DNA of 64,000 nucleotides from Mercurialis annua (GCF_937616625.2 NC_065571.1:15998501-16062500); one strand, 5' to 3'; positions 1 to 11,118 are shown, counted from the first letter of the stretch. A program made the numbers and translations. Notes: generated by a model not told the origin, from the sequence alone.

Positions 1-26
1 GGTATTTCTAAATTTTTCTCTGTATG

Positions 27-505
27 TGTTTACATCGGCCCAAATAATTACCGGATCGAACTTCATGTGGGCTTATCAGGGATTAAGGCCCAATGGAAAG
101 CTTGTTTATTATTGCTTTTTTCTATTTTATTAGGAATTTGTAACTCAATAGGAGTGATTTACTTTTAGAGTCTTAGTCCTAGTTAAATTAGGAGTCTTAA
201 TTATGAGGAGCTATAAATAGCTCAGAGCTTTATTATTTTTGTATCAACAAATCAATCAATCAAAAACCAAGCCCAGTGCTTTTTATCCCGCAATCTCCGG
301 ATTGTTTTAATTTAGGAGTAGTTTTCGGTATTAATCTCGCCTGAGTCCGTGACTCCCAGATTATTACTTTTTAGATCACGTGGTTAAGTGTTTTTAACCA
401 AACAAGCCCTGTGAATATCTGCATAGGTTCGTTAAAGTATCAAACCTCAAACCGATCCCGATTATAAATTCAAAGATTCGAGTCCGGAATATTTCCAGGC
501 GAACA
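27..505 (+). repeat. 5' LTR of the Tat-type element
   Basis: 479 bp, TG...CA ends, matching 11524-12002 at all but four positions by manual comparison. It holds the presumed element promoter, with TATA at 212-218, and a poly-T stretch and U5-like region downstream. Confidence 0.95.
212..218 (+). promoter_or_regulatory. TATA box in the 5' LTR
   Basis: TATAAATAG lies mid-LTR in the sequence CTATAAATAGCTC. The 3' LTR has the same motif at the equivalent place. This is the likely start signal for genomic RNA; the start site itself is not visible. Confidence 0.6.
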
Positions 506-510
506 TCTTT

Positions 511-528
511 TGGCGACTCCACTGGGGA
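511..528 (+). other. Primer binding site (tRNA-Arg-like)
   Basis: TGGCGACTCCACTGGGGA starts five bases after the LTR end. The TGG start and position fit a tRNA 3'-end primer site. The implied acceptor end (GGAGTCGCCA) resembles a tRNA-Arg, but the tRNA identity is from memory and unchecked. Confidence 0.65.
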
Positions 529-535
529 TTAGTTT

Positions 536-2363
536 ATGGTTAGCACAAAAACGGACTTTAAGGACGATTCCAGGCACGCTCGGTCCATACGCCGACAACA
601 ACGGAAGGAAGGTGACATAGTAGACGAATCAGATTCGGATAGATCAGAAACCATGGCCAAGGACAAACAGGTGAACCAATCAAGCAAGGTGCCGAATACA
701 ACGGATACCGAGGGAAACCTACCTAAGGACAAGGTCGACGACGTGACCGATGACATGATAGACTACTCGCGCCAGCTTCCTCCCTCTCGCCCTTCTTTAT
801 CACAGGCCGACTTCTCGGCCATGAGGGGCGAGATAGCGCAGGAGAACAAGCAAATGTTCGACGGTGCTATGCATCAGATGTCCGAAGTAATGAGGAACAT
901 CATGGCCGACCAAACGTCGGTCCAGAGGCAGATCCAAGGGAACTTAGACGGCCTCAACAAGGCAATGGAAAACCTAGGGCGATTATTTTCTGGGCAATCC
1001 GCGGCCGATCAGGGGTACAAGAGGGCCGAACAGAACCAAACACCGAGCCGTTTTGGTCAACCAGGTGGTTCGGCCGAACAACAACCCAGCAAGATGGGGT
1101 ACACATATGGTTCCGTTAAGCTTTTAACGAGGAACGAGGCCGAGTTCTCAGGAAGGGCCGATCACCCGGGAGCAAGCTCGTCCAACCCACAAGGCGAGGC
1201 TAGACCACAAGGGGGAGCTACTGGAGCCAACACCCAGGAGCCCAACACAGGCGAACGATCGTACTCCGAGGGAGGCGATCCAAGTATATACAATCAAGGG
1301 CAACTCGTGGACATGCTAGAAAGGCTCGGGGTGGATCTGCGACCTATGCCTCGCCCATCGTACATGAAACCGTATCCGGACTGGATCGACAAGTTATATC
1401 CTTTCCCAAGGGGGTATAAAGTGCCAGAGTTTAGTTTGTTTTCGGGCGAGGAGAAGGGCCAATCGACGGTTGAACATGTCGCCCGGTTTTCAGCCCAATG
1501 CGGCGAAGCAGCCGCTCATGATTTCTGGAAGCTCCGGCTTTTCGCCAGCTCTTTGACAAAAATGGCGTTTACATGGTACTCTAGATTGTCGCCCAATTCG
1601 GTGGACACATGGAAGGACCTCGAAATCCTCTTCCATGAAGAATTTTACAGGGCACCACCTGATGTCACCCTGGCTGACCTCGCCCGAATCTCACAGCTAC
1701 CGAGTGAGTCGGCAGAGAAGTATATCGGCCGATTTAGAAATCTCAAGACTAGGTGCTCCACCAAAATGTCAGAGGCCGATTGCGTACCTATGTTGGTAAG
1801 AGGGATGAGTTTCGCCATGAGGGAACACTTCGAGGGCCACAGGTTTCGTGACTTGTTCGAGCTAACAAACAGGGTGACGAGCTACGAAAGACTCCTCTAG
1901 GAGAAAGAACAGAGGAGAGGCGCATCTAAAGGGACCTATTACAAAGACCAGCTTGACGTGGCCGTGGTGTCCGATAGCGAGGATAGTGGTTCCGAGGATG
2001 AAGTCAACATGGCCGAATTTTTGGGAACGAAACCCCTGGAGTGTTCGGCCTTGCGAAAGCCTGGCTTTGTTAAGAGAAATAAAACTGCGGTAGTACAAAA
2101 GGAGTATTCGTTCGACCTGACCAAAGCGGACGACATATTCGATGCCTTATTGAAGGATGGACAAATCGCCCTAAGCGAAGGTCACACAATTCCACCGACG
2201 GAGGAGCTGGTCGGTAAAGATTACTGCAAGTTTCACAATTCCTGGAGGCATAGTACGAACAATTGCGTAAATTTCAGAAACGTGATCCAGAAGGCAATTA
2301 ACGAGGGAAAACTTCTCTTCCCAACAAGGAAAGAGGCCGATGTAAAATGCGTTTCGGCCTCAC
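536..2363 (+). pseudogene. gag: gag of the Tat-type element, interrupted by one stop and a frame change
   Basis: The frame opens with ATG 31 bases after the LTR and reads 454 codons to a TAG at 1898-1900, then continues in the same frame to TGA at 2366-2368. The N-terminal 250 residues are hydrophilic and Gln/Gly-rich. A retrotransposon gag (capsid) domain follows, with the typical FxGxE...F...W...L...F pattern at about 300-450. Past the stop, a zinc-finger-like pattern (YCKFHNSW..ST..C..FR) matches the Tat-type gag finger. Near 2340-2363 homology moves one frame over, and that frame is open into the protease. gag would form the particle core. The stop could be a mutation or, less likely, a readthrough site. 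The flanking sequence is otherwise well conserved, so damage is recent. Confidence 0.85.
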
Positions 2364-3824
2364 TTTGATAGCTACCTAGAGCAAGGGCATATACAAAGCA
2401 AGTGGAACCCTAGAAGGCCCAAGCCGAGAGTAGAGACCGACGGTTCAAAGTGGCGAGGAGAAAAAGGGCGACCTCAGCAACAGAAAAGGAAGCGGTACAG
2501 CTCGCCCGCTGCAGATATGACTTGCCCCTCATGCAGTACGTGTTTTAAGGTCAAAGGAGGCGAGAACACGAGGAAGCATCCCAAGACATTTAAACCGAGA
2601 TCGCCCACAGAACAGTGGCAGAGGCATGAGCCACAACGGAGGCCTGCCACTAATGTATTCAAGAGGATATTTCGGCCAACGGAGGAGACCCCTCGTATGA
2701 CGAAAACCCAGAAGAGGCGAATGCAAAGGCTGCGACAAGAGTCGCGGGCGAATCACGGGGCAGAATCGGCTCCCAGAGAGCAGCACGGAAATAGGCCAGT
2801 AACCGAGAGACTGGGGGCAAGGAACCAGGCCGATGCGGACGCCAAATCACCTGATAGGCGAAATGCCAAGGTAAGGAAGGTATGGATACCGAAGAGCGAA
2901 AAACAGTCGGCCGATGTGTCCGTAACGGCAGTGGTTCACAAGAATGACGAAGATTCCAGCAACCGATCGTCCTACAAGGACGTACTCGTATCGCACCACG
3001 GTGGCCAACTTAAAGCAAGATTGCCCAAAGAACGCGAAGTCGTCGTCTCGCACAAGAAGGGTGTGTTGAAAGCATGGGTCCCGGTGGTAAGGGACGAATA
3101 CGGAGTAAGAGTGGTCACGCTCCCCAACTCATACAGAAGTAAACCGGGGCAGAAGGCAACGTTGGAAGGCGATGTAATCGTACCAGAAGGAGATAGCGCC
3201 GATGATACCGCGGTAGTGTCCCTCAGCAAACCTCCAACAAGGATGACCAGACACATTCGGCCGCTATACATCAAGGCCGATCTAAACGGGGTGTCGATTA
3301 ACAGAGTCCTCATCGACAACGGGGATGGCGTCAACATACTACCGGCGAAAATGCTCAAAAAATTGGGCATAACACGGGATCAGCTTGACCCGACTGACGT
3401 TTACATGACTGACTTCGCAGGGGGCGAGACGCCGGCCGAGGGGTACATTACCCTCAGAATTAAGGTAGGGCGAGTAGAAACCGAAGAAGGGTTTTTCGTG
3501 GTCAATGCCCGGAGCAACTACAACATTTTGCTCGGCCGCGATTGGATACACTCCAACATGTGTATACCCTCAACTATGCATCAGATGCTCTTCATATGGC
3601 GAGATGACGGCGAGGCCGAAGTTGTGCAGGGTGACCCCAACCCCTTCGGCGAGGACCATAACGTACTCGAAGCACGTTTATATGATGAAGAAGTGCGCAA
3701 CATACAATCCCTTAGTTCGAAAGGAGAGACAAGCGTTCCTCGCTTGCTTGTTAACTCGGATCGGCCGGTATCAGTGACCCTCGGGGGCAAAGGCCGATCC
3801 ACCATCCTCAAAGATTCAAAATGA
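2361..3824 (+). CDS. gag C-terminus and aspartic protease region
   Basis: This frame is open from about 2361 to a TGA at 3822-3824, in a different frame from both gag and pol. The first ATG is at 2517, but the open frame begins further upstream, so it is better read as a continuation of gag than as an independent gene. The first 150 codons are Arg/Lys/Gln-rich and basic, as in a nucleic-acid-binding gag tail. A retropepsin-like block follows, with the active-site segment VLIDNGDGVNILP (nucleotides about 3306-3344) and the flap-side partner ILLGRDW (about 3526-3546). The usual D-S/T-G triad reads D-N-G here, and the next residue is Asp rather than Ser. It joins pol by a 4-base ATGA overlap. 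Confidence 0.8.
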   Translation, partial: HFDSYLEQGHIQSKWNPRRPKPRVETDGSKWRGEKGRPQQQKRKRYSSPAADMTCPSCSTCFKVKGGENTRKHPKTFKPRSPTEQWQRHEPQRRPATNVFKRIFRPTEETPRMTKTQKRRMQRLRQESRANHGAESAPREQHGNRPVTERLGARNQADADAKSPDRRNAKVRKVWIPKSEKQSADVSVTAVVHKNDEDSSNRSSYKDVLVSHHGGQLKARLPKEREVVVSHKKGVLKAWVPVVRDEYGVRVVTLPNSYRSKPGQKATLEGDVIVPEGDSADDTAVVSLSKPPTRMTRHIRPLYIKADLNGVSINRVLIDNGDGVNILPAKMLKKLGITRDQLDPTDVYMTDFAGGETPAEGYITLRIKVGRVETEEGFFVVNARSNYNILLGRDWIHSNMCIPSTMHQMLFIWRDDGEAEVVQGDPNPFGEDHNVLEARLYDEEVRNIQSLSSKGETSVPRLLVNSDRPVSVTLGGKGRSTILKDSK

Positions 3825-6800
3825 TAGCACGGCATAAAGAATTGAGGGAGAAAATTAAACAGTTAACCTCGCTGTATGATATTGCATCGGCCGAATGCAT
3901 CTATGAGGACCAGGAGCAAGACCCAACAGGATCGCTGCAGATCGGGGACATACGATTGGCAACCGGGAAGTTAGAAGACGATCCCGCCCAAGTTCAGGAC
4001 GACCTCCTCGAAATCAATCTGGGGACAGATGAATCGCCTAAGCCTATATATATCAACGCAGGACTGGACGAGGGATTCAGAGAGCAACTGATCGCCCTAC
4101 TCATTGAGTTCCGCGACTGTTTTGCCTGGCCGTACGAGGAAATGCCGGGCCTTGATCCTGGCATCGCCGAACATAAGCTTCCATTAAAGAGTGGGTTTCG
4201 GCCATTTCGGCAACCTCCCCGACGAATGTCCAGGGAAGTGGATACTCTCATACAAGATGAGATTAAGCGGCTGGAAGATGCCAAGTTTATTCGGGAAGCC
4301 CAATACACCGAATGGCTCTCTAATATCGTGCCAGTGATGAAGAAAAACGGGAAGCTACGAGTATGTGTAGACTTTCGGAACCTCAACCTGGCTACACCTA
4401 AGGACGAATACCCGATGCCTGTGGCCGATATGCTGATAGACAGGGCAGCAGGACACACGATACTCAGTTTCCTCGATGCACACTCCGGGTACAACCAAGT
4501 TCCAATCAGCAAAGAAGACATCTCCAAAACGGCTTTTAGATGCCCCGGGCCGATCGGAGCCTACGAATGGGTCGTGATGCCTTTTGGCTTAAAAAACGCG
4601 GGGGCAACATATCAGAGGGCGATGAACAAGATGTTCAGAGGCCTTGAATGCCTTGAGGTCTACATCGACGATGTCGTAATCAAGTCAAATACCGGCGAAG
4701 TTCATTTGGCCGATCTCCGGAAAGGTTTCGAGCGTATACGACGTAATGGGTTAAAAATGAATCCTCTGAAATGCGCGTTCGGCGTTTCGGCTGGAAACTT
4801 CTTGGGTTTCTTGGTTCACCAGCGGGGAGTAGAAATAGACAAGAACAAAGCCAAGGCGATTATCAATGCTGAACCACCCAAAACCAAGAAGCAGCTCCAG
4901 AGACTCATCGGTCAAATCAATTTCCTAAGAAGATTCATAGCAAACACAGCGGGCCGACTTCGCAGCTGGAGTGTTTCGCTAAGAGGAAAAGAGACCGGCG
5001 AGTGGATATGGACGGACGAGCAACAGCGGGTTTTCGACGATTTGAAAGGTTACTTGGCAAAACCTCCGGTTATGACCCCTCCAAAGCCGAACAAGCCGTT
5101 GTTGCTATACCTATCGGCTGCACACGAGTCCCTAGGATGTATGCTCGCCCAAGAGGACGATGGGGTCGAGAGAGCAGTCTACTACTTAAGCCGAGTATTG
5201 ACGGACACAGAAATTCGCTATACCGACATAGAAAAAATGTGTCTATGCCTGTACTTCACATGCTGCAAGCTGCGATACTATATGTTGCCGGTCGTAGTGT
5301 ATGTATTATCCCAGACCGATATCATTAAGTATATCTTATCGAAGCCATACCTGAGGAATCGGATTGGAAAATGGGCGATTGCAATGTCCGAATTCACATT
5401 GGTGTACGTTCCTCAAAGAGCAGTAAAAGGACAAGTGTTGGCAGACTTCTTGGCCGATCACCCTGGTATTATCCTCAAGGAAGAAACACCTGATCGAGTA
5501 GACATCACGTTCTTCGACATCGTCGTGTGGAAGATGTGGTTCGACAGATCCAGGATAAGCCAGGGGGCAGGCGCGGGAGTACACATCGTCACACCCTTGG
5601 GGGCATCCTACCAGTTATCATTCAGACTCCAGTTCGAATGCACAAACAATCAAGCAGAATATGAGGCCCTCATATTCGGTTTTGAGATTTTAGCCGAGCT
5701 AGGGGCGAGGGCGATCAGTGTAAAAGGAGATTCTTTGCTAGTCATTAAACAAGTGACAGGAGAATTTAAATGCGAGTCCGAGCTGTTGGTGAGGTATTGC
5801 AACAAGGCGAAACACTTGATCGAAGGCTTTCAAGATACGAGAATAGAATACACAGAGAGGGCCGATAACGGCGTTGCAAACGACCTAGCTCAGCACGGTA
5901 GTGGTTACAAGGTAAACCGAGAGTTCGACGCCATAGAAAGGGAAACACCGAATCTCCACACCGGGGGCATCACGATCGACGAAAGACAATTCTCGGTTTA
6001 CCAGCTGGACGTCACCCAAGATTGGAGGGACGAGCTCCTGAAGTGGTTCGAAAAACCAGACGCCACGAATAGGAGGTTGAGGACTTTAGCCCTTAATTAC
6101 GTGGTCTTAGCCGGCGAATTATATAAGAAGGGCTTTGAAGTGCTACTCTTCAGATGTATCGGTCCAAAAGAGGCGATGCTTGCTATGGCCGAGGTACACG
6201 AAGGTATAGCAGGCGCCCACCAGGCGGGCCCCAGAATGAGGTGGCTTATCCATAAATACGGCTTTTATTGGCCGAAAATGGAACAAGACTGCATAAGATA
6301 TGCCAAAGGTTGCGAAGCTTGTCAGAAATTCGGCCCAATACAACATGTCCCGGCCGAAGACCTGCACTCTATCATCAAGCCATGGCCATTCAGAGGATGG
6401 GCGGTCGACCTGATAGGGAAAGTATACCCCGGCTCGTCTGATGGTCATACTTTTGTGATTATCGCCACTTGCTACTTCACCAAGTGGGTCGAAGCTAAAC
6501 CTTTGAAGTCGCCGACACAAGAAGCGGTGATCAAGTTCTTCAAAGAATACATCGTCCACCGACACGGCTTGCCCGAGTCCATAACCACAGATCAAGGGAC
6601 GATGTTCACAGGAAGCGATATAAGTTGGTGGGCCTCCCAAATGAAGATAAAGATGTTGCACTCAACACCGTACTACGCCCAGGCCAACGGACAAGCCGAA
6701 GCCACGAACAAAGCCATCAAGTCCATAGTTGAAAACCCAAGGCAATGGCATGTGTTTTTATCAGAAGCTATTTGGGCGAATAGAACCAGTCAGAAGTCGG

Positions 6801-7291
6801 CTACTGGGACCTCGGCTTTCAGACTGGTCTATGGTTACGATGCGATGTTGCCAATGGAGCTGACCGTCATGTCTACTCGCCGCAGATACCAGAGCGAATT
6901 GTCCAAAGAAGATTACTTTGACAAGATGGTGATAGATTCTCTTGACCTTGACGAAGAACGTTTGACGGCGTTAGACCACTTAGAAGCCCAGAAAAGAAGG
7001 GTTGAAAGAGCTTACAACAAACGGGTAAAACGAAAAGTTTTTACGGTGGGCGACATAGTATGGAAAGCCGTCTTGCCTATCGGCCATAAAGACACTCGGC
7101 TTGGCAAATGGAGCCCGAACTGGGAAGGCCCCTTTATTGTGGTCAACAAGTTAGAAGGCGGTGCTTACTTGCTGGCAAACATTGATGGAGAAGAACACGA
7201 CAGGGCGATCAACGGTCAGTTCCTAAAAAAATATGTTCCTAGTTGCTGGGATGGCATCGACCGGCGGCTGTTTGGAGCCGACGACGAATAG
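3821..7291 (+). CDS. pol: pol: reverse transcriptase, RNase H and integrase
   Basis: 1156 codons without a stop. Reverse transcriptase occupies about 100-400, with FLDAHSGYNQ and the catalytic YIDDV at 281-285. A first RNase H-like block follows at about 415-555 (YLSAAHE, ADFLADHP). A second RNase H begins near 574, where FD is followed by Arg-Ser in place of the usual Gly-Ser, and has the NQAEYEAL helix. Such a second, archaeal-like RNase H is characteristic of Tat elements. Integrase has an HHCC finger from about 793, then catalytic D863, D924 and E960, with 35 residues between the last two, as expected for DD35E. The C-terminus (WEGPFIV, LKKYVP) has no chromodomain. The product copies element RNA to DNA and integrates it. 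The start overlaps the preceding stop; frame -1 shifting or restart is needed for expression. Confidence 0.92.
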   Translation: MIARHKELREKIKQLTSLYDIASAECIYEDQEQDPTGSLQIGDIRLATGKLEDDPAQVQDDLLEINLGTDESPKPIYINAGLDEGFREQLIALLIEFRDCFAWPYEEMPGLDPGIAEHKLPLKSGFRPFRQPPRRMSREVDTLIQDEIKRLEDAKFIREAQYTEWLSNIVPVMKKNGKLRVCVDFRNLNLATPKDEYPMPVADMLIDRAAGHTILSFLDAHSGYNQVPISKEDISKTAFRCPGPIGAYEWVVMPFGLKNAGATYQRAMNKMFRGLECLEVYIDDVVIKSNTGEVHLADLRKGFERIRRNGLKMNPLKCAFGVSAGNFLGFLVHQRGVEIDKNKAKAIINAEPPKTKKQLQRLIGQINFLRRFIANTAGRLRSWSVSLRGKETGEWIWTDEQQRVFDDLKGYLAKPPVMTPPKPNKPLLLYLSAAHESLGCMLAQEDDGVERAVYYLSRVLTDTEIRYTDIEKMCLCLYFTCCKLRYYMLPVVVYVLSQTDIIKYILSKPYLRNRIGKWAIAMSEFTLVYVPQRAVKGQVLADFLADHPGIILKEETPDRVDITFFDIVVWKMWFDRSRISQGAGAGVHIVTPLGASYQLSFRLQFECTNNQAEYEALIFGFEILAELGARAISVKGDSLLVIKQVTGEFKCESELLVRYCNKAKHLIEGFQDTRIEYTERADNGVANDLAQHGSGYKVNREFDAIERETPNLHTGGITIDERQFSVYQLDVTQDWRDELLKWFEKPDATNRRLRTLALNYVVLAGELYKKGFEVLLFRCIGPKEAMLAMAEVHEGIAGAHQAGPRMRWLIHKYGFYWPKMEQDCIRYAKGCEACQKFGPIQHVPAEDLHSIIKPWPFRGWAVDLIGKVYPGSSDGHTFVIIATCYFTKWVEAKPLKSPTQEAVIKFFKEYIVHRHGLPESITTDQGTMFTGSDISWWASQMKIKMLHSTPYYAQANGQAEATNKAIKSIVENPRQWHVFLSEAIWANRTSQKSATGTSAFRLVYGYDAMLPMELTVMSTRRRYQSELSKEDYFDKMVIDSLDLDEERLTALDHLEAQKRRVERAYNKRVKRKVFTVGDIVWKAVLPIGHKDTRLGKWSPNWEGPFIVVNKLEGGAYLLANIDGEEHDRAINGQFLKKYVPSCWDGIDRRLFGADDE

Positions 7292-7880
7292 ACGCGACCG
7301 AAAAATTTGGCCAAACACCGAGTCAAGATAATTGCTTCTAGCCGATTATGCGAGATACTTCGGCTGTTTATGGTCACAGTGAAATTTTCTCAACGAACGC
7401 TCAGTTTACATAACGGCCAACGGCTGTCGAGAGCCGATGAGGAATAATGATGGTAAAAAACTATCGCCGAGCAATACCATAATTTGTTAAAATTCATGGA
7501 AAGCTCGGCAAATGTATGCGAACGCCGATTATTTGGTAATACCATTTACAATTCGGCGGTTCACATTAGTTGAGTTTTTTCAACGGGTTGTCCGTTTTTC
7601 TCAACATTTTTGTAATCATTTTCGGATAATAACATTATTTTGTATCGGACTACTTACAGACCGATAATATGAAAATAGATAAACATAAAAGCAATGCAAG
7701 GTGTGAATAATGGAAAATTTCGGCTCTTTGGCCGAATAAACATTGAAAAGTAGCAAAAATCAAATGAGATACGGCCCCAGGCCGATCAAAACATAGTGCG
7801 ATTCAAAGTATTGCAAGATTGGACAAACAAACATTAGCATTGTTCTGAACTTAAAAAACAAAAAATGATTACAAAACTAA
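7292..7880. other. Non-coding spacer between integrase and the antisense gene
   Basis: About 590 bases with no coding signal on either strand. It contains many GCCGA motifs typical of this element's base style. It should hold the 3' end and poly(A) signals of the antisense gene; no convincing signal was picked out. Confidence 0.6.
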
Positions 7881-10800
7881 CTAAAAATGGCTAAAAATAT
7901 CGCCAAGCTCACTACGAACGGTGTTAAAAGACTTCCGGGCTTCATCCACCTTCGGCTTCATCTTGGCGAGGCTTTGTTTTAGCTCATTCCGGCTCTTTTT
8001 CACACCGACCCCCTCGAGCAAGCTTTTGTCCATGGCAACTTCCAGCTCACCTATGCCTTTCTCTTCAGTCTCTAGCTCGAGCTTCAAGGCTGAGATTTTG
8101 TCACTCAGCTCCTTGGCATGGTCCCGGCGAGCAGTCAAGGTCGAAACAGATGCTTTCACAGAAGCTTTTAGCGTTTCTAGTTTCTCCCTTGCTTCGGCCT
8201 CCCGAAGGGTCAGCTGGTCATGATCTGTCTGGATCTGCGTCGCCTCGTCATAGATCTTCTGAAATGCGGGTAGCGACGCAGACAGTCGGACCATGGCACT
8301 ACGAGCCTTCTCGTTCAAAACCTCTGGAGGAGCATCGGCCAGAGTAGTCGCCGCTCTTTTAAGACGACCAAAGTCTTCAGGTGATTTGAAGATCGCCACC
8401 CCTTGGGACTTCAAAGAGCCAACGACGTCTAGATGATCGCCCCATCCCTCAGAAGGACCGCTGGTCACTTCGGCCTGTTGCTCGATTTCTGGTGCGGGCA
8501 TCTCTTCTTCCTCACTGTCGGAGTTAAGGAAGGCCGCTGCTTTTGCTGCCAGGTCGTCCTGCTTCGCCGGGACATCATCTGGTATCTGCCATGTTTGGCC
8601 ACAATAAAAAATTAGCTGATAGGGACATTGTTAAGGCGATAATAAGCAAAAATAAGGTACCTTAGTCTTGGCAGCAAGACGAGCCGGAAGGTTCACCAGG
8701 TCTGAACCAAGGGGCGAATGCAGAGTAGGGAGCGGGGAAAAGTTGAGCATCTGCGACACCGTCGGGGCGACTTCAGACGATGTTTTTTGAGAAGAGCGGT
8801 TCTCCGTCAAGGAAATGCCTTCATCGCAGGTGTGATCGCCCCCTGTTTGGGTATCACCCCTTGAAGAGGAATGAGCGCTCCTGGAAGGGCGATTTATTTC
8901 AGGGTCGGAAGGAGCGGGATCAAAGAGGCGAGATCCGGAAAGTTCAGCCCTCATTTTCTTTGCCTTGGGTTCCTTGGGCTCCTTCTTGGACGATTTTTTG
9001 CTCGCCGGACGCTTGCGCCGAGACTTCTTTGCTTCTGGCGGGTCTTCACCATCGGTGTCATAAACATCTCCTTTCGCCCATTTCGGCACGCCAACTGGAA
9101 AACAACAAGTTAGTATGAAATAAAGGAAAGTTTCAAAAGGCGAAATGATATCTTTCGTTACCTGGTACTCTAGTGTAGCCATGTTCGACCAGTTCACTTA
9201 TCGCCTCGACATCAGAGGGACATCTGATGCCAGTATAAGTGACCCCTTCGTTATTTACGATCGGCTTAGACTTTTTTACTCGTTTTTTAGGCAGTTTAAT
9301 TGGATTAGGGGTGGACATGTTACACTTAGGAACTGGTGGACTCTTATACTTGAACTTGGGGCGAATATGGGCTAAGAAGAATTCATAAGAGTATGTTTTT
9401 TCGTACTTATCTTTCCAAACTTTTTTCATTTTTTCGTTGAACTTAGTCCTAGCTATTCGTCTATGACGTTGCATCCTAAGGTTCATGCCTGGCCGATCTA
9501 ACGGGTCATATTTAAATTTGTAAAAACGTTCGAACCTAGAAATTTCAAAAAGATGGAATAGGTTACCTTCATATTTGGGACGTTTCGGTGCCTGCAAAAG
9601 AAACAGATCGGCATGAGTTGGGTTTCTTGATAAAGGAGGTAAAGAAAAATTATGAAGAGAGAGGATTTCTTTTGGAGAGAGGTCGAAACACGATTCTACG
9701 ACTGAAGCCCACCAGCTATCAAATTCAGGGGTACACTTGGGTGAGGTAGAAGGGCGAGAAATTTCTGATATAGGGGGAAGATAGGCTCTATTAAGGCGAG
9801 TTATGAATTGCAAGTCGGCATAGTTTTCTAAAGAAGGTCTGTAGGTCCCGCGATTATTGACGGAGATCAATAAAGGACAGGGAATTCCTTGGTTATATCC
9901 GAACTGCCGAGCCACATAGTTAGGGCAGTATGCCTCTATACTACTGCGGTTGTATTCCAAACCGGCGATTAAATTCCCGCTCTTTAAAGAGCTACCCCAA
10001 TATTGACCTCCAAGTCTCCTTTTAGGGTCGCCCATAGCTTCTTCTGTATCGTCACTATCCCAGCCGAGGTATAACCAAGATGGAGGATACTTCAGAGTCA
10101 GGATGGGACAAAAATGCTCTAAGGTACGAACGGAGTTGGTGAACACTTCTAAAACGTCCAATACATGTGGGAGACGGGTACCAGCGGCGATCAATTGGTA
10201 ACCGCACAAATCGGCTTTGATGTGAGGGCCGATTTCAAAGAGTTCTGGAAAGTAAAGGGCGAGCCATAATTGCAGGACCCACAGCGGACCACTGGGGCAT
10301 TGGAAAGTTCGTGTTTCGGCATGAGGAGCGATCTCATTTAGACTCCTATACAAGTGAGCCAGCATGAACTCGCCCAAATTACACTTCCGCCCTTCGGCCA
10401 GAGCAGCGGCGAGTGTGAAGCAGTCAGTTGTAACTCTGAAAGATGAAGTACAAAGTACGAACTTCGCCACAAAGAAGGCCAGGAAGGCGATGTGCTCTTT
10501 GGCGTCTGGTTTATAGTGTTCTTCGCCCATAAAAAGTTTGACGAAGGGACCGTAGCTCCGTTGGGCCTTTGTCAGTTTAAAAGCAGGGATGTCGGCGTCC
10601 AGGTTGGGCGAGATACGTTCGCCGATTACAGGGATGTTCAAGATGGCAGCCATATCCAGGAGAGTGATGGTCATCATACCAAACTTGAAACAGAAGCAGT
10701 TGACAGCGGACGACCAGAAGAGGGAAGCCCCCATGATGTAATGCTTCGCTATCGGTCTGCTCGCTTTGCAGAGGCCGATCATGTCGTATATGCCAACATC

Positions 10801-11118
10801 TTTCCATAATTGGCCGAAGTGAGGCTTTAATCGGTTTACCCATTCTTGATAACCCTTGTGCTCTGTCGGCCAGTTTCTAAACATAGTGTTTACCCAAATG
10901 GAAGACTGGTGGGCGAGTGAGAATCGTGGTAGGACTTCCTCGTGAAAAGGGGTAGCAATTTCGCAGAGATGACTGGGCGAAACGAGGATTGGACCGACAC
11001 ATTCTTTGTCGTCGTTGGTTTTCACTATTACCTGAAGATCGGTATTTGGAGCAGCAGCTTGGATTTCGTTCATCTTGTCGGTCACTTGAGCGGCGATAGC
11101 ATCATTGGGAGCAGCCAT
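7881..11118 (-). CDS. Antisense plant-mobile-domain (PMD) protein gene, three exons, about 1031 aa
   Basis: Predicted exons on the minus strand are 11118-9162, 9094-8661 and 8585-7881 (3096 nt with stop). Intron 1 (9161-9095, 67 nt) is GTAACG...TTTCCAG with a TACTAAC branch motif. Intron 2 (8660-8586, 75 nt) is GTACCT...GGCAG. Exon 1 ends in phase 1 and exon 2 in phase 0, and both joins keep frame. Exon 1 encodes an aminotransferase-like plant mobile domain: LPRFSLAHQ, WVNRLKPHFG and FGMMTITLLDMAAILNIPV at about 40-170. Exon 2 encodes a basic stretch (KKSRRKRPASKKSSKKEP), a likely nuclear localisation signal. Exon 3 has an acidic run (DSEEEE) then about 150 residues of heptad-rich helix, a likely coiled coil. 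PMD proteins MAIN and MAIL1 act in the nucleus in silencing and gene expression; function here is inferred only. Confidence 0.82.

Noticed and set aside
7921..9118. Plus-strand open frames of 60-112 codons opposite the PMD exons
   Set aside because: They are mirror frames of the antisense exons and show no domain signals.
8631..9197. A free-standing 188-codon minus-strand gene
   Set aside because: Its first 34 codons are intron and upstream exon read in another frame and its end runs into intron 2; splice signals and phase make it the second PMD exon.
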